Below are positions 32,567 to 41,404 of a DNA stretch of 49,558 nt, in pieces. Both the position numbers and the translations under genes were made by a program. Origin of the DNA: an uncultured Ruminococcus sp. (lineage in GTDB: Bacteria > Bacillota > Clostridia > Lachnospirales > Lachnospiraceae); assembly GCA_900541505.1 (NCBI GenBank), contig UQKK01000027.1:1-49558 (forward strand), given 5' to 3'. The notes under the pieces are model-generated. The model worked only from the letters and a program-made list of their open reading frames with translations. It did no database searches and was not told where the DNA came from. The number at the start of each line of letters is the position of its first letter. Within the stretch, counting starts at the first letter, position 1.

Positions 32567-33310
32567 ATGAAAAGAATCCGACTCACTGTCGCATATGACG
32601 GTACCAATTACTGCGGATGGCAGATTCAGCCAAACGGCATCACCATCGAAGAGGTACTCAACACAAAGCTTTCCAAAATCCTCAAAGAAGACATCACCGT
32701 TATCGGAGCGAGCCGCACCGATTCCGGCGTCCACGCTCTGGGAAATGTCGCGGTCTTTGATACAGAGACGCGGATTCCCCCGGAGCGCATTTCTTATGCC
32801 CTGAACCGGGAACTGCCAGAGGATATTGTCATCGTCCGCTCGGAAGAAGTGCCTTTAGATTGGCATCCCCGCTACCGGGAAACTGTAAAGACATACGAAT
32901 ATCACATCTGGAACTCTGAGACACCCAATCCCTTGCGGCGGTTTTATACCTACTTTGTCTCCTACAAGCTGGATTTGGAGAAAATGAGAGAGGCTGCGTC
33001 CTATCTCACCGGAGAACACGATTTTGCCAGTTTCTGCAATATCCACACCGATGTGCTCCAGACAGTGCGCACAATCTACGAACTCTCCATCGAAAAAGAG
33101 GGCGCAGAACTCATTTTGCGCATCCGTGGGAACGGATTTCTCTATAATATGGTGCGCATCATCGCGGGAACCCTCCTGCGGGTAGGCAGAGGCTTCTACA
33201 CCCCCAAACAGGTGCAGGATATCCTCCTCGCCAGAGACCGGCAGGCGGCTGGGGTGACGGCGCCGGCGCAGGGGCTGGTGCTGGTGGGGATTGAGTACCC
33301 CAAAGAATAA
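32567..33310 (+). CDS. truA: tRNA pseudouridine synthase A
   Basis: A 247-aa enzyme that makes pseudouridine at positions 38-40 of tRNA anticodon arms. The catalytic Asp is in GASRTDSGVHALGN (near 50), with conserved YDGTNYCGWQIQPNG at the N-terminus and the C-terminal block IRGNGFLYNMVRIIAGTLL. GAGAGGA lies before the ATG at 32567; a GTG at 32546 is less likely. It follows ecfT by 21 bp, the usual Bacillota order. The ribosomal protein genes that usually follow (rplM-rpsI) are absent; a sugar transport ATPase with its own promoter comes next. Confidence 0.95.
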   Translation: MKRIRLTVAYDGTNYCGWQIQPNGITIEEVLNTKLSKILKEDITVIGASRTDSGVHALGNVAVFDTETRIPPERISYALNRELPEDIVIVRSEEVPLDWHPRYRETVKTYEYHIWNSETPNPLRRFYTYFVSYKLDLEKMREAASYLTGEHDFASFCNIHTDVLQTVRTIYELSIEKEGAELILRIRGNGFLYNMVRIIAGTLLRVGRGFYTPKQVQDILLARDRQAAGVTAPAQGLVLVGIEYPKE

Positions 33311-33371
33311 ATTTCTCGCTCATATGGTTGATATGTACATTATTTCTGCTTTTTTTTAGTCACTCGTGACA

Positions 33372-33400
33372 TTGTCCATTTTCCCTCCGGGGATTATACT
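33372..33400 (+). promoter_or_regulatory. Promoter of the MsmX-type ATPase gene
   Basis: TTGTCC (33372-33377) and TATACT (33395-33400) are 17 bp apart, 46 bp before the start codon. A T-rich run at 33350-33358 upstream may end truA transcripts. Confidence 0.65.
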
Positions 33401-33446
33401 AGATTCAGAAATCAACGAAATGTATTTTTTCAAGGAGGCTATACAA

Positions 33447-34559
33447 ATGGCAAGTTTATCATTAAAAGGGATTCAGAAAATTTATCCGAACGGATTCCAC
33501 GCAGTAAAAGACTTTAACCTGGATATCGAAGACAAAGAATTTATCATCTTCGTAGGACCTTCAGGATGTGGTAAATCTACAACTCTCCGTATGATTGCAG
33601 GTCTGGAAGATATTTCCGGCGGTACTCTGGAGATTGACGGTAAGGTTATGAACGATGTGGAGCCGAAGGACCGTGATATCGCGATGGTATTCCAGAACTA
33701 CGCTCTGTATCCTCACATGACTGTATATGATAACATGGCATTCGGTCTGAAACTTCGTAAAGTACCGAAAGCTGAGATTGATAAAAAGGTAAAAGAAGCA
33801 GCGAGAATCCTCGACCTGGAAAAACTGCTTGACCGTAAACCGAAGGCTCTGTCCGGTGGTCAGAGACAGCGTGTTGCGATGGGACGTGCTATCGTGCGTA
33901 ACCCGAAGGTCTTCCTGATGGACGAACCACTGTCCAACCTGGATGCAAAACTGAGAGTTCAGATGCGTATCGAGATTTCCAAACTTCATGAAAATCTGGG
34001 CGCTACCATCATCTACGTAACACATGACCAGACAGAGGCTATGACACTTGGTACAAGAATCGTTGTTATGAAAGACGGTATCGTTCAGCAGGTAGATACA
34101 CCGCAGAACCTGTACAATACTCCTTGCAATCTGTTCGTTGCAGGATTCATCGGTTCTCCGCAGATGAACTTCCTGGATGCAGAAGTAAAAGTAAACGGTC
34201 AGGATGTTTCCCTTACAATTGGCGAGCACGTTCTGAAAGTTCCGGCTTCCAAGAAACAGGCTCTCATCGATGGCGGATATGATGGAAAGACTGTTGTTCT
34301 CGGTATCCGTCCTGAAGACGTACATGATTCCGAGGCATTTATCAGCAACTCTCCGGACAGCGTAGTAAAATCTCAGATTAAAGTTTACGAGCTGCTCGGC
34401 GCGGAAGTTTACTTATACTTCGATGTAGAAGGCACACAGATGACAGCACGTGTAAATCCGCGTACTACACTGAGAACAGGTGATGACGCTGTATTTGCAC
34501 TGGATATGGAAAAGATTCATCTCTTTGACAAAGAAACAGAATTGACGATTACAAACTAA
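33447..34559 (+). CDS. msmX: Sugar ABC transporter ATPase (MsmX/UgpC type)
   Basis: A 370-aa ATPase of the MalK/UgpC/MsmX family that drives carbohydrate uptake. Walker A GPSGCGKSTTLRM (near 37), signature ALSGGQRQRVAMGRAIVR (near 135), Walker B FLMDEPLSNLDAKLR, H-loop VTHDQTEAMT, and a C-terminal TOBE regulatory domain (GIRPEDVHDSE near 288). It is alone, without permeases or binding protein, as with the shared MsmX ATPase that serves several importers. AAGGAGG precedes the ATG at 33447. Codon use stands out: many CGT, GGT and GTA codons, unlike the GC-ending neighbours, indicating high expression. It has its own promoter and terminator. Confidence 0.93.
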   Translation: MASLSLKGIQKIYPNGFHAVKDFNLDIEDKEFIIFVGPSGCGKSTTLRMIAGLEDISGGTLEIDGKVMNDVEPKDRDIAMVFQNYALYPHMTVYDNMAFGLKLRKVPKAEIDKKVKEAARILDLEKLLDRKPKALSGGQRQRVAMGRAIVRNPKVFLMDEPLSNLDAKLRVQMRIEISKLHENLGATIIYVTHDQTEAMTLGTRIVVMKDGIVQQVDTPQNLYNTPCNLFVAGFIGSPQMNFLDAEVKVNGQDVSLTIGEHVLKVPASKKQALIDGGYDGKTVVLGIRPEDVHDSEAFISNSPDSVVKSQIKVYELLGAEVYLYFDVEGTQMTARVNPRTTLRTGDDAVFALDMEKIHLFDKETELTITN

Positions 34560-34657
34560 TGTTTTAAAATGTAGGATAGCAGCTTGGTTTGAACAGAGAA
34601 GCTATTCCTCACTGACGGCACAAAGCCGGACAGTTATTTACTTACGACAGCTGAGGG

Positions 34658-34682
34658 GGCTGCACTTCATGTGCAGCCTTTT
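34658..34682 (+). terminator. Terminator after the MsmX-type gene
   Basis: GGCTGCAC and GTGCAGCC (34658-34678) around TTCAT, followed by TTTTCC, 99 bp after the stop and 22 bp before the next start. Confidence 0.85.
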
Positions 34683-34703
34683 CCTATACTTTAAGGAGTG
34701 TCT

Positions 34704-35615
34704 ATGGAACATACACCTGAACTGAAACGGGCTTTACAAGAACTGGAACGTATCACTGGGCTCACTCTTGAGGTGAACGCAGAGTCTCCTTCTGAGACAG
34801 AGCAGGCGTTAGCGCAGATTCGCTGTCTGTGCACTGCCTATAAGGAGAAATATAACAAGACAGACTTTCTTCTCGGTCTGATAACGGGGACCGCGCTGAC
34901 CGGCGATGTTCACGAACGTGCAGCCCGTCTTCACATTCAGCCTGATGAGTCCCGCATACTCTTTCTTTTAGAGACAAAGAGCCCTTATGATGAAACGGTG
35001 CTGGAGATTTTAAAAAATCTTTTTCCATCCCAGGCCAAGACATATCTGGTTCCTATAGATTCCCAGAGTCTCGCCGTGTTAAAACCTGTGAAGGCAAAGA
35101 CATTTTCCGCAGAGGAATGTATGCAGAGCGCACGGATGATTGTGGATACATTAAATACAGAAGCCCTGACCCATGTACAGGTATCTTTCAGCTCTCTGCT
35201 GTCATCTCTTACAGATTTGCCCGGAGCATACAAGGAGACAAGCCTTGCCTTAAAAGTAGGAAAGCTTTTCTTCTCTGAACAGACCGTATTTCCATATAAC
35301 GAGCTGGGAATCGGCAGGCTTATCTACCAGCTGCCTGTCCCTCTGTGTGAAAATTTTCTCCGTGAGATTTTCGGGGAGGACATTCCCCATGCTTTTGACG
35401 AGGATACCTCTGCTACTATCAATAAATTCTTCCAGAATAATCTGAATATCGCAGAGACGTCTCGCCAGCTCCACATGCACCGGAATACACTCATCTATCG
35501 TCTGGACCAAGTTCAGAAACGGACCGGGCTGGATATACGGAAATTTGAAGATGCCATGACTTTTAAGATTGCCATGATGGTCATCAATTATTTACAAACA
35601 GAAAGGAACCCTTGA
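34704..35615 (+). CDS. PucR-type helix-turn-helix regulator
   Basis: A 303-aa regulator. The C-terminal 60 residues are the PucR-type HTH (INKFFQNNLNIAETSRQLHM, then HRNTLIYRLDQVQKRTGLDI), the hallmark of CdaR/PucR regulators. The N-terminal two thirds is a divergent sensor domain (residues 1-230), with no clear GGDEF or GAF motif that I can name. GGAG before the ATG at 34704 sets the start. Lying directly downstream of the sugar ATPase terminator, it may govern carbohydrate genes, but this is positional inference. Only 2 bp separate its stop from the next start. Confidence 0.85.
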   Translation: MEHTPELKRALQELERITGLTLEVNAESPSETEQALAQIRCLCTAYKEKYNKTDFLLGLITGTALTGDVHERAARLHIQPDESRILFLLETKSPYDETVLEILKNLFPSQAKTYLVPIDSQSLAVLKPVKAKTFSAEECMQSARMIVDTLNTEALTHVQVSFSSLLSSLTDLPGAYKETSLALKVGKLFFSEQTVFPYNELGIGRLIYQLPVPLCENFLREIFGEDIPHAFDEDTSATINKFFQNNLNIAETSRQLHMHRNTLIYRLDQVQKRTGLDIRKFEDAMTFKIAMMVINYLQTERNP

Positions 35616-35617
35616 TT

Positions 35618-36118
35618 ATGAATGATGCTATGTACGAACAGATTGTTGCCCGTAAGCCCAAGGCTTATGATTTGCCCGTCAGAGTCCTTATCATAGTTCT
35701 GATTGTGGCGCTAGTCATTGTCGGCACGCCTTATATCGGAATCCTCGCATTTTTGATTGCTCTGGTTTTGGGGGCTTTATCTTACTATCTCATTTTCCCC
35801 AGACTGAATGTGGAGTATGAATACGCTATCTTAAACCACGATTTGCAGATAGACGCGATTTACAGCAAGGCTAAGAGAAAAGCCAAACTGGGATTTGATA
35901 TCCAGCAGGCAGAAATCATCGCGCCGGCGAAATCTCACAGACTGGATTCCTACCGCGCGGAGAAGACGTATGATTTTACCTCCGGAGATGCTTCCGCCAA
36001 GACCTATGCGGTAATGATTGCACTGGACCAGAAAAATACCTGTGTCCTCATCGAACCGGATAATAAAATGCTGGACCATATGAAACAGTGGATGGGTATG
36101 AAACTGTATCAGGATTAA
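35618..36118 (+). CDS. Membrane protein of unknown function
   Basis: A 166-aa protein with a hydrophobic double helix near the N-terminus (about residues 22-60: VRVLIIVLIVALVIVGTPYI, then ILAFLIALVLGALSYYLIF) and a soluble cytoplasmic domain with alternating beta/alpha pattern (VEYEYAILNHDLQIDAIYS, KAYTFTSGDASAKTY-like elements, NTCVLIEPDNKML). I do not recognise a family with confidence. It starts 2 bp after the PucR-type gene, so they are probably co-transcribed. It may sense or modify something at the membrane for the regulator, but nothing in the sequence proves it. Confidence 0.7.
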   Translation: MNDAMYEQIVARKPKAYDLPVRVLIIVLIVALVIVGTPYIGILAFLIALVLGALSYYLIFPRLNVEYEYAILNHDLQIDAIYSKAKRKAKLGFDIQQAEIIAPAKSHRLDSYRAEKTYDFTSGDASAKTYAVMIALDQKNTCVLIEPDNKMLDHMKQWMGMKLYQD

Positions 36119-36129
36119 AATTTATCTGG

Positions 36130-36175
36130 ACACAACGGGCAGCCTGCAATAAAAAGCAGGTAAAGCCCTTTGTGT
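36130..36175. repeat. Long imperfect hairpin downstream of the membrane-protein gene
   Basis: Three nested arms pair: ACACAA with TTGTGT, GGGC with GCCC, and CCTGC with GCAGG, around an A-rich loop. No T run follows on plus, so it is a structure of unclear role, perhaps a terminator. The 313-bp gap 36119-36431 otherwise holds AT-rich sequence and the AbiE promoter. Confidence 0.5.
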
Positions 36176-36375
36176 ACTGAAATATTCTCTCTACTCTGGA
36201 GTTTTCCGTATTTCAACATTCTCATTTGAATAATTTTCTATATCCGGCAGTGTCATAATTCTTTTTCGTCATAATGATTTTCCTGCCAATTTTTCTTAAG
36301 AATAATTCAAACTTTTATTTCACTATTTTATAAAATTGTGTATTAAAAGTTGGTGCTATTTATTTGTTTTTAGGA

Positions 36376-36400
36376 TATAATATTTTTAAAACACGGTTTT
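36376..36400 (+). promoter_or_regulatory. AbiE promoter -10 and candidate operator
   Basis: TATAAT at 36376-36381 with a poor -35; seven bases later AAAAC-ACG-GTTTT (36388-36400) forms an inverted repeat over the expected start. AbiEi antitoxins repress their own promoters through inverted repeats, so this is a candidate site. AAAGTTGG also occurs twice, at 36346-36353 and 36417-36424. Confidence 0.5.
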
Positions 36401-36431
36401 TAATAATTGTAATCTGAAAGTTGGAGGAAAA

Positions 36432-37037
36432 ATGGATAACAAAGGAATTGCTAAGAAGATAATAAATGATGCCGGAGGCATCGCTAAAACCTCTCAATTT
36501 GTCCAGGCTGGTCTGTCCAATTTCGATGTTGCCAGACTATGCAATGATGGCTATATCAACCGCATACGACACGGTTATTATCAGCTTACTGAAAATGCAG
36601 CGGCAAAGGAAGAGCAACTGCTTGCCACTCTTCTTCCCGAATGCGTTATCTGCGTAGAATCAGCGCTATTTTATTATGGATACAGCGATTTTGTGCCAAG
36701 ACAATGGTCTATTGCGATTCCCAGGACATTTTCAAGAACAAGGCTTAAAATCGATACTCTTCCTACAAAAATATATTATATCCAAAACAAACAATTTGAA
36801 CTTGGCAAGACATTGGGTGATTTTAACGGTATTCAACTAACTGTTTATGACCGGGAACGTACTATTTGCGACTGTTTTAAATATCGCACAAAACTCGACA
36901 GTGAATTATTTAGTAAAGCACTCAATGCCTATGCTGCAGATACAAATAAAAATTTGAATAATTTATCAAAATACGCAAACCAACTGGGTGTTTATACAAA
37001 ACTTATGAATGTAATGGAGGTGCTTTTAAATGGCTGA
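36432..37037 (+). CDS. abiEi: AbiEi-type antitoxin
   Basis: A 201-aa antitoxin of the type IV AbiE module. The N-terminal winged-helix spans about residues 5-60 (KIINDAGGIAKTSQFVQAGL, then FDVARLCNDGYINRIRHGYY), the block that binds the operator; the C-terminal domain (LPECVICVESALFYYGYSD near 68; YDRERTICDCFKYR near 140) neutralises the toxin. GGAGG lies before the ATG at 36432. It overlaps the toxin gene by 8 bp. Lower GC than the flanks suggests acquisition. Confidence 0.88.
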   Translation: MDNKGIAKKIINDAGGIAKTSQFVQAGLSNFDVARLCNDGYINRIRHGYYQLTENAAAKEEQLLATLLPECVICVESALFYYGYSDFVPRQWSIAIPRTFSRTRLKIDTLPTKIYYIQNKQFELGKTLGDFNGIQLTVYDRERTICDCFKYRTKLDSELFSKALNAYAADTNKNLNNLSKYANQLGVYTKLMNVMEVLLNG

Positions 37038-37935
37038 TATTGCTGCCTCTGTACTTGCGAGGCTGAAAAATAAAGCCAAAGAGAGCCGCAGGAGCTATCA
37101 ACTCTGCTTACAGCTTTTCTGCCAGGAAGAGTTTCTGCGCCGTTTGGCAAAATCGAAGTATAAGGAAAATTTTGTATTAAAAGGCGGGCTCTTTATATAT
37201 ACTCTTACTGACTTTGACAGCCGCGTCACAATTGATATTGATTTTCTGCTTAAAAGAATCCCCAATACACCTGAACAGCTTAAGATAATCCTAGAAGAAA
37301 TCATTGATGTTAATACTGGCAACGATTTTATATCTTTTAAAATTAAGGAGATAGCTCCGATTGCAGTCCAGAAAAAATATGCTGGTATCAGTGCTGCCAT
37401 GGTAGCACTCATTAAAAATACCCGTACCCCATTCCGTATTGATTTTGGCGTAGGTGACGTCATTATTCCCAATCAGAAAAAGCGCAAGATTCCCACACAG
37501 CTCAAAGATTTTCTTTCCCCGACAGTAAATACATATTCCATTGAAACAACCATAGCCGAAAAAATCGATGCCATCCTCAGTCTTATGGAATTTTCCAGCC
37601 GAATGAAAGATTATTACGATATCTGCTATCTTGCAAATAAATTCGATTTCGATGGTACTACGCTAACGGAAGCTCTGTATCAGACCTTTCAAAACCGCAG
37701 CCATACCTTTACAGCAGAGCAGTTTGAACACATGATAGATTTCGGTGATAATACCGCTATGCAGAAGAAATGGAAAGCTTTTTGCCACAAAATTGATTCA
37801 AATATTGACGATTATATCACTGTTTTGCGGACAATAAACGATTTTCTCTTCTTGCCCTTCACAGCTGCAGTACAGGGCAAAAAATTCACCGGGCATTGGT
37901 CAGCAGAGGAAAATAAATGGAATCCACATGCTTAA
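37030..37935 (+). CDS. abiEii: AbiEii/AbiGii-type nucleotidyltransferase toxin
   Basis: A 301-aa toxin of the DUF1814 nucleotidyltransferase family. The signature is a KGGLFIY-type G-rich start (near 49) followed by DIDF (near 69) as the metal-binding acidic pair, with further acidic residues in RIDFGVGD (near 137) and the helical RMKDYYDICYLANKF region. Such enzymes add nucleotides to tRNA or use NTPs to stop growth, aborting phage infection. Ribosome site GGAGGTG; overlap with AbiEi of 8 bp. A terminator follows at 37943. It is convergent with trxB. Confidence 0.9.
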   Translation: MADIAASVLARLKNKAKESRRSYQLCLQLFCQEEFLRRLAKSKYKENFVLKGGLFIYTLTDFDSRVTIDIDFLLKRIPNTPEQLKIILEEIIDVNTGNDFISFKIKEIAPIAVQKKYAGISAAMVALIKNTRTPFRIDFGVGDVIIPNQKKRKIPTQLKDFLSPTVNTYSIETTIAEKIDAILSLMEFSSRMKDYYDICYLANKFDFDGTTLTEALYQTFQNRSHTFTAEQFEHMIDFGDNTAMQKKWKAFCHKIDSNIDDYITVLRTINDFLFLPFTAAVQGKKFTGHWSAEENKWNPHA

Positions 37936-37942
37936 TTATGTC

Positions 37943-37990
37943 AAGGAACCGAAGCAGACATCCCTGTCCTGCCCGGTTCCTTTTGATTTT
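37943..37990 (+). terminator. Terminator of the AbiE operon
   Basis: AAGGAACCG and CGGTTCCTT (37943-37982) enclose a second stem (GCAGACA/TGTCCTGC) and are followed by TTGATTTTACTTTT. It may also serve trxB on the other strand. Confidence 0.8.
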
Positions 37991-38039
37991 ACTTTTCGTT
38001 TTTTCTGTTTCCTTTTGACTTCGCTTTATTCTCTTTGCT

Positions 38040-38948
38040 TTACTCCCCTGCCACGTATTTGCACGCTGCAAGTCCTGCCACCGCGCCGTCCGCTGCGGCG
38101 GTCGTAAGCTGCCGCACCTCTTTTGTACGGCAGTCTCCGGCGGCAAATACCCCCGGACAGGATGTCATGCAGTCCTCTGCCGCAAGGATGAAACCGCCCG
38201 CGTCCAGTTTTACCAAATCCGCAAAGCGGTCATTCTGCGGTATCTGCCCGATTGCCACAAAGACGCCGGACACCTCTATCTGAAAATTCTCCCCAGTCTT
38301 TTTGTTGTGCAGGATGAGACCTTCCACCATCGCATCCCCCACGATATCTTCCACTGTCGCGCTTAAGACAAATTCTACATTTTCTTTTTCTCTCAGACGG
38401 TCAGCAATGCTCTGTTCACCACGAAATTCATCCCGGCGGTGTACCAGATAAACCTTTTTACAGTAATTGGAGAGGAACTCCGCATCCTGAAGCGCTGTGC
38501 TCCCTCCTCCTATAACTGCCACGTCTCTTCCCCTAAAGAAAGCCCCGTCGCAGGTCGCGCAGTAGGAAACACCCGCTCCTACCAGTTTCTCCTCCTTCTC
38601 GATTCCGAGATGACGGTGCGTCACCCCTGTCGCCAGAATGAGTGATTTGCAGGGGTATTCTTTCTCTGAAGTCTCAATAATGAAAATACCGTCTTCCCTG
38701 CGGACCTTATCCGCCTGCTCCATCACCGTCTCCGCTCCCAGCTTCATCGCCTGGTCCAGCAGATTCATGGAAAATTCGCTCCCGCTCACGCTGGCAATTC
38801 CGGGATAATTCTCCACATTGGTAGAGGAGGTAATCTGTCCTCCGAAATTCACTCCTTCTATGATAACTGTACGTTTACCGGCACGCTGTCCGTAAATTGC
38901 CGCTGTCATCCCCGCAGTGCCTCCGCCTATGATTCCGATGTCGTACAT
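38040..38948 (-). CDS. trxB: Thioredoxin reductase
   Basis: A 302-aa FAD/NADPH enzyme that reduces thioredoxin-like proteins. The N-terminal FAD loop GIIGGGTAGMTAAIYG (about 5-20), the redox-active CATC in SYCATCDGAFF (about 130), the NADPH loop VIGGGSTALQDAEFL (near 150) and the C-terminal FAD block AAGDCRTKEVRQL. GGAGG upstream of the ATG at 38948 chooses the start. It follows nrdD by 19 bp on the same strand, so it is co-transcribed and probably reduces the redoxin domain fused to NrdD. Confidence 0.95.
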   Translation of the reverse strand: MYDIGIIGGGTAGMTAAIYGQRAGKRTVIIEGVNFGGQITSSTNVENYPGIASVSGSEFSMNLLDQAMKLGAETVMEQADKVRREDGIFIIETSEKEYPCKSLILATGVTHRHLGIEKEEKLVGAGVSYCATCDGAFFRGRDVAVIGGGSTALQDAEFLSNYCKKVYLVHRRDEFRGEQSIADRLREKENVEFVLSATVEDIVGDAMVEGLILHNKKTGENFQIEVSGVFVAIGQIPQNDRFADLVKLDAGGFILAAEDCMTSCPGVFAAGDCRTKEVRQLTTAAADGAVAGLAACKYVAGE

Positions 38949-38967
38949 ATGCTGCCTCCTTTGCCTG

Positions 38968-41346
38968 TTATGATTCCTGCTGCTCCTTCTTCGCATACGC
39001 TCTGATGTTAGACGCGTTGGCAAGCTTCTCCACGCCGCCTTCTTTTACTACAACAAGGGTCGGCGCCTGCATAACCCCGTATTTCTGCACCAACTCTACA
39101 TTCTCTTCCGCATCCACAACTTCGTAGGAAATATGTGCTTTCTCAAGAGAGTCCACAGCAATCCTGCAGTTAGGACATGTCTTTGTGGTAAAGAGCAGCG
39201 TCTTCGTCTCTCCTTCTCCTGACTGTGCCTGACTCTCCGCCTCTGCGGCCGCCTTTGTCTTTATCTTCATATGAGAGTTCGTGATATCATAAACCTTACG
39301 CTCTTTGAACTCCTGCGTTTTTCCGTCATTCCAGTTCTTGACCGGACGATAGTATCCCGTAATCCGGCTGTAAACTTCCGTCTCCTTGCCGCATACCGGG
39401 CACTTGTACTGCTCACCTGACAGATAACCGTGACTCTGACAGATAGAATAGGTCGGCGACATGGTGTAATAAGGAAGCTTATAGTTTTCCGCAATCTTTC
39501 TCACAAGCGCTGCCGCGGATTTCCACCCCGGAAGCTTCTCCCCTAAGAAGGTGTGGAAGACGGTACCGGAAGTATAGAGTGTCTGCAATTCATCCTGGAT
39601 ATCCAGCGCTTCAAATACATCCTCGGTGTATCCCACCGGAAGATGGGAACTGTTCGTATAATACGGCGTCCCGTTTCCTTCCGCTGCTGTGATGATATCC
39701 GGGAACTGCGCCACATCGTGTTTCGCCAGTCTGTATGTGGTAGACTCCGCCGGTGTCGCCTCCAGATTGTAGAGGTCGCCATACATCTCCTGGTAATCAG
39801 ACAGGCGCTCTCTCATGTGGTTCAGCACATTTTTCGTAAATTCCTGCGCCTCTTTCTGTGTCAAATCCTTGCGCAGCCATTTCGCGTTCAGTCCCGCCTC
39901 ATTCATGCCTATGAGCCCGATGGTCGAGAAATGATTGTCGAAGGAGCCGAGGTAGCGCTTCGTGTACGGATACAGTCCCTCATCCAGAAGCTTTGAGATA
40001 ACTGTACGTTTGATGTGCAGAGAGCGTGCGGAGATGTCCATCATCCGGTCCAGTCTCTTATAAAATTCTGCCTCATTTTCTGATAAATATGCAATTCTCG
40101 GCATATTGATGGTCACAACACCCACGGACCCTGTGCTCTCGCCGCTTCCAAAGAAGCCGCCGGATTTCTTGCGCAGCTCACGCAAATCCAGACGCAGACG
40201 GCAGCACATACTGCGCACATCGCTTGGTTTCATATCGCTGTTGATGTAATTAGAAAAATACGGTGTACCGTATTTCGCCGTCATTTCAAAAAGAAGACGG
40301 TTATTCTCCGTGTCAGACCAGTCGAAATCGCTGGTAATGGAATAGGTAGGAATTGGATACTGGAATCCTCTTCCTTCCGCGTCTCCCTCTATCATGGTCT
40401 CGATGAACGCCTTGTTTATCATGTCCATCTCTTCCTTGCAGTCGCCATATGTGAAATCCTGCTCCACACCGCCAACGATTGCCGGAAGGTTCTTTAAGTC
40501 TTCCGGTACGGTCCAGTCCAGTGTTATGTTGGAGAACGGAGCCTGCGTCCCCCAGCGGGACGGGATGTTCACGCCGTAAATAAAGGACTCAATGCATTTC
40601 TTTACTTCCGGATACGTCAGCTTGTCTGTCTTCACAAATGGAGCCAGATACGTATCAAAGGAAGAAAACGCCTGGGCGCCCGCCCACTCATTCTGCATGA
40701 TTCCCAGGAAATTGACCATCTGATTGCACAGTACGCTCAAGTGCTTCGCCGGAGCGGAGGTAATCCTTCCGGGAATCCCTCCTAAGCCCTCCTGAATCAG
40801 CTGTTTTAAGGACCAGCCTGCACAGTATCCGGTCAGCATGGACAAATCATGGATATGGATGTCCGCGTTCTTGTGGGCTTTTCCTATCTCATCGTCATAA
40901 ATCTCTGACAGCCAGTAATTGGCAGTGATGGCGCCGGAATTGCTCAAAATCAATCCGCCAACGGAGTAGGTCACAGTAGAGTTCTCCTTCACGCGCCAGT
41001 CTGTGACCTTGACATAGCTGTCCACAATCTCTTTATAATCCAACAGGGTGGAGTTTAAGTTCCTGATTTTCTCTCTCTGCTTCCGGTATAAGATATAGCC
41101 CTTTGCCACATCCGCATAGCCCGCCTTTATCAAAACGGACTCCACACTGTCCTGGATATCCTCCACAGACACCAGTTCCTCTTTTATCTTCGGCTCAAAA
41201 TCTGCCGTCACCTTTAAAGCGAGTAAATCTATGATATCCTGGTTATACTGCTTTTCCTTCGCCTCGAATGCCTTGCGAATCGCTTCGCTGATTTTCACCA
41301 GATTAAACTCTGCAATCTTTCCATCCCTCTTTGTTACCTGATACAT
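38968..41346 (-). CDS. nrdD: Anaerobic ribonucleoside-triphosphate reductase with fused redoxin domain
   Basis: A 792-aa class III reductase that makes dNTPs by glycyl-radical chemistry. The ATP-cone domain leads (MYQVTKRDGKIAEFNLVKIS), then the ten-stranded barrel with the thiyl-Cys region DIHIHDLSMLTGYCAGWS (near 165) and SMCCRLRLDLREL. The C-terminus holds a zinc site with CPVC (near 648) and the glycyl-radical loop RITGYYRPVKNWN (near 667). About 60 residues later is a thioredoxin/glutaredoxin-like domain with CPNC (near 725), unusual for NrdD. The start is uncertain: an ATG at 41406 has a good SD but coincides with the -10 element, so 41346 is preferred. Confidence 0.93.
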   Translation of the reverse strand: MYQVTKRDGKIAEFNLVKISEAIRKAFEAKEKQYNQDIIDLLALKVTADFEPKIKEELVSVEDIQDSVESVLIKAGYADVAKGYILYRKQREKIRNLNSTLLDYKEIVDSYVKVTDWRVKENSTVTYSVGGLILSNSGAITANYWLSEIYDDEIGKAHKNADIHIHDLSMLTGYCAGWSLKQLIQEGLGGIPGRITSAPAKHLSVLCNQMVNFLGIMQNEWAGAQAFSSFDTYLAPFVKTDKLTYPEVKKCIESFIYGVNIPSRWGTQAPFSNITLDWTVPEDLKNLPAIVGGVEQDFTYGDCKEEMDMINKAFIETMIEGDAEGRGFQYPIPTYSITSDFDWSDTENNRLLFEMTAKYGTPYFSNYINSDMKPSDVRSMCCRLRLDLRELRKKSGGFFGSGESTGSVGVVTINMPRIAYLSENEAEFYKRLDRMMDISARSLHIKRTVISKLLDEGLYPYTKRYLGSFDNHFSTIGLIGMNEAGLNAKWLRKDLTQKEAQEFTKNVLNHMRERLSDYQEMYGDLYNLEATPAESTTYRLAKHDVAQFPDIITAAEGNGTPYYTNSSHLPVGYTEDVFEALDIQDELQTLYTSGTVFHTFLGEKLPGWKSAAALVRKIAENYKLPYYTMSPTYSICQSHGYLSGEQYKCPVCGKETEVYSRITGYYRPVKNWNDGKTQEFKERKVYDITNSHMKIKTKAAAEAESQAQSGEGETKTLLFTTKTCPNCRIAVDSLEKAHISYEVVDAEENVELVQKYGVMQAPTLVVVKEGGVEKLANASNIRAYAKKEQQES

Positions 41347-41404
41347 ACCCTGTGGATTCCCCTTTCTTTCTACGTCATATCTGTCCTTAGCGGACACTGA
41401 TTTC

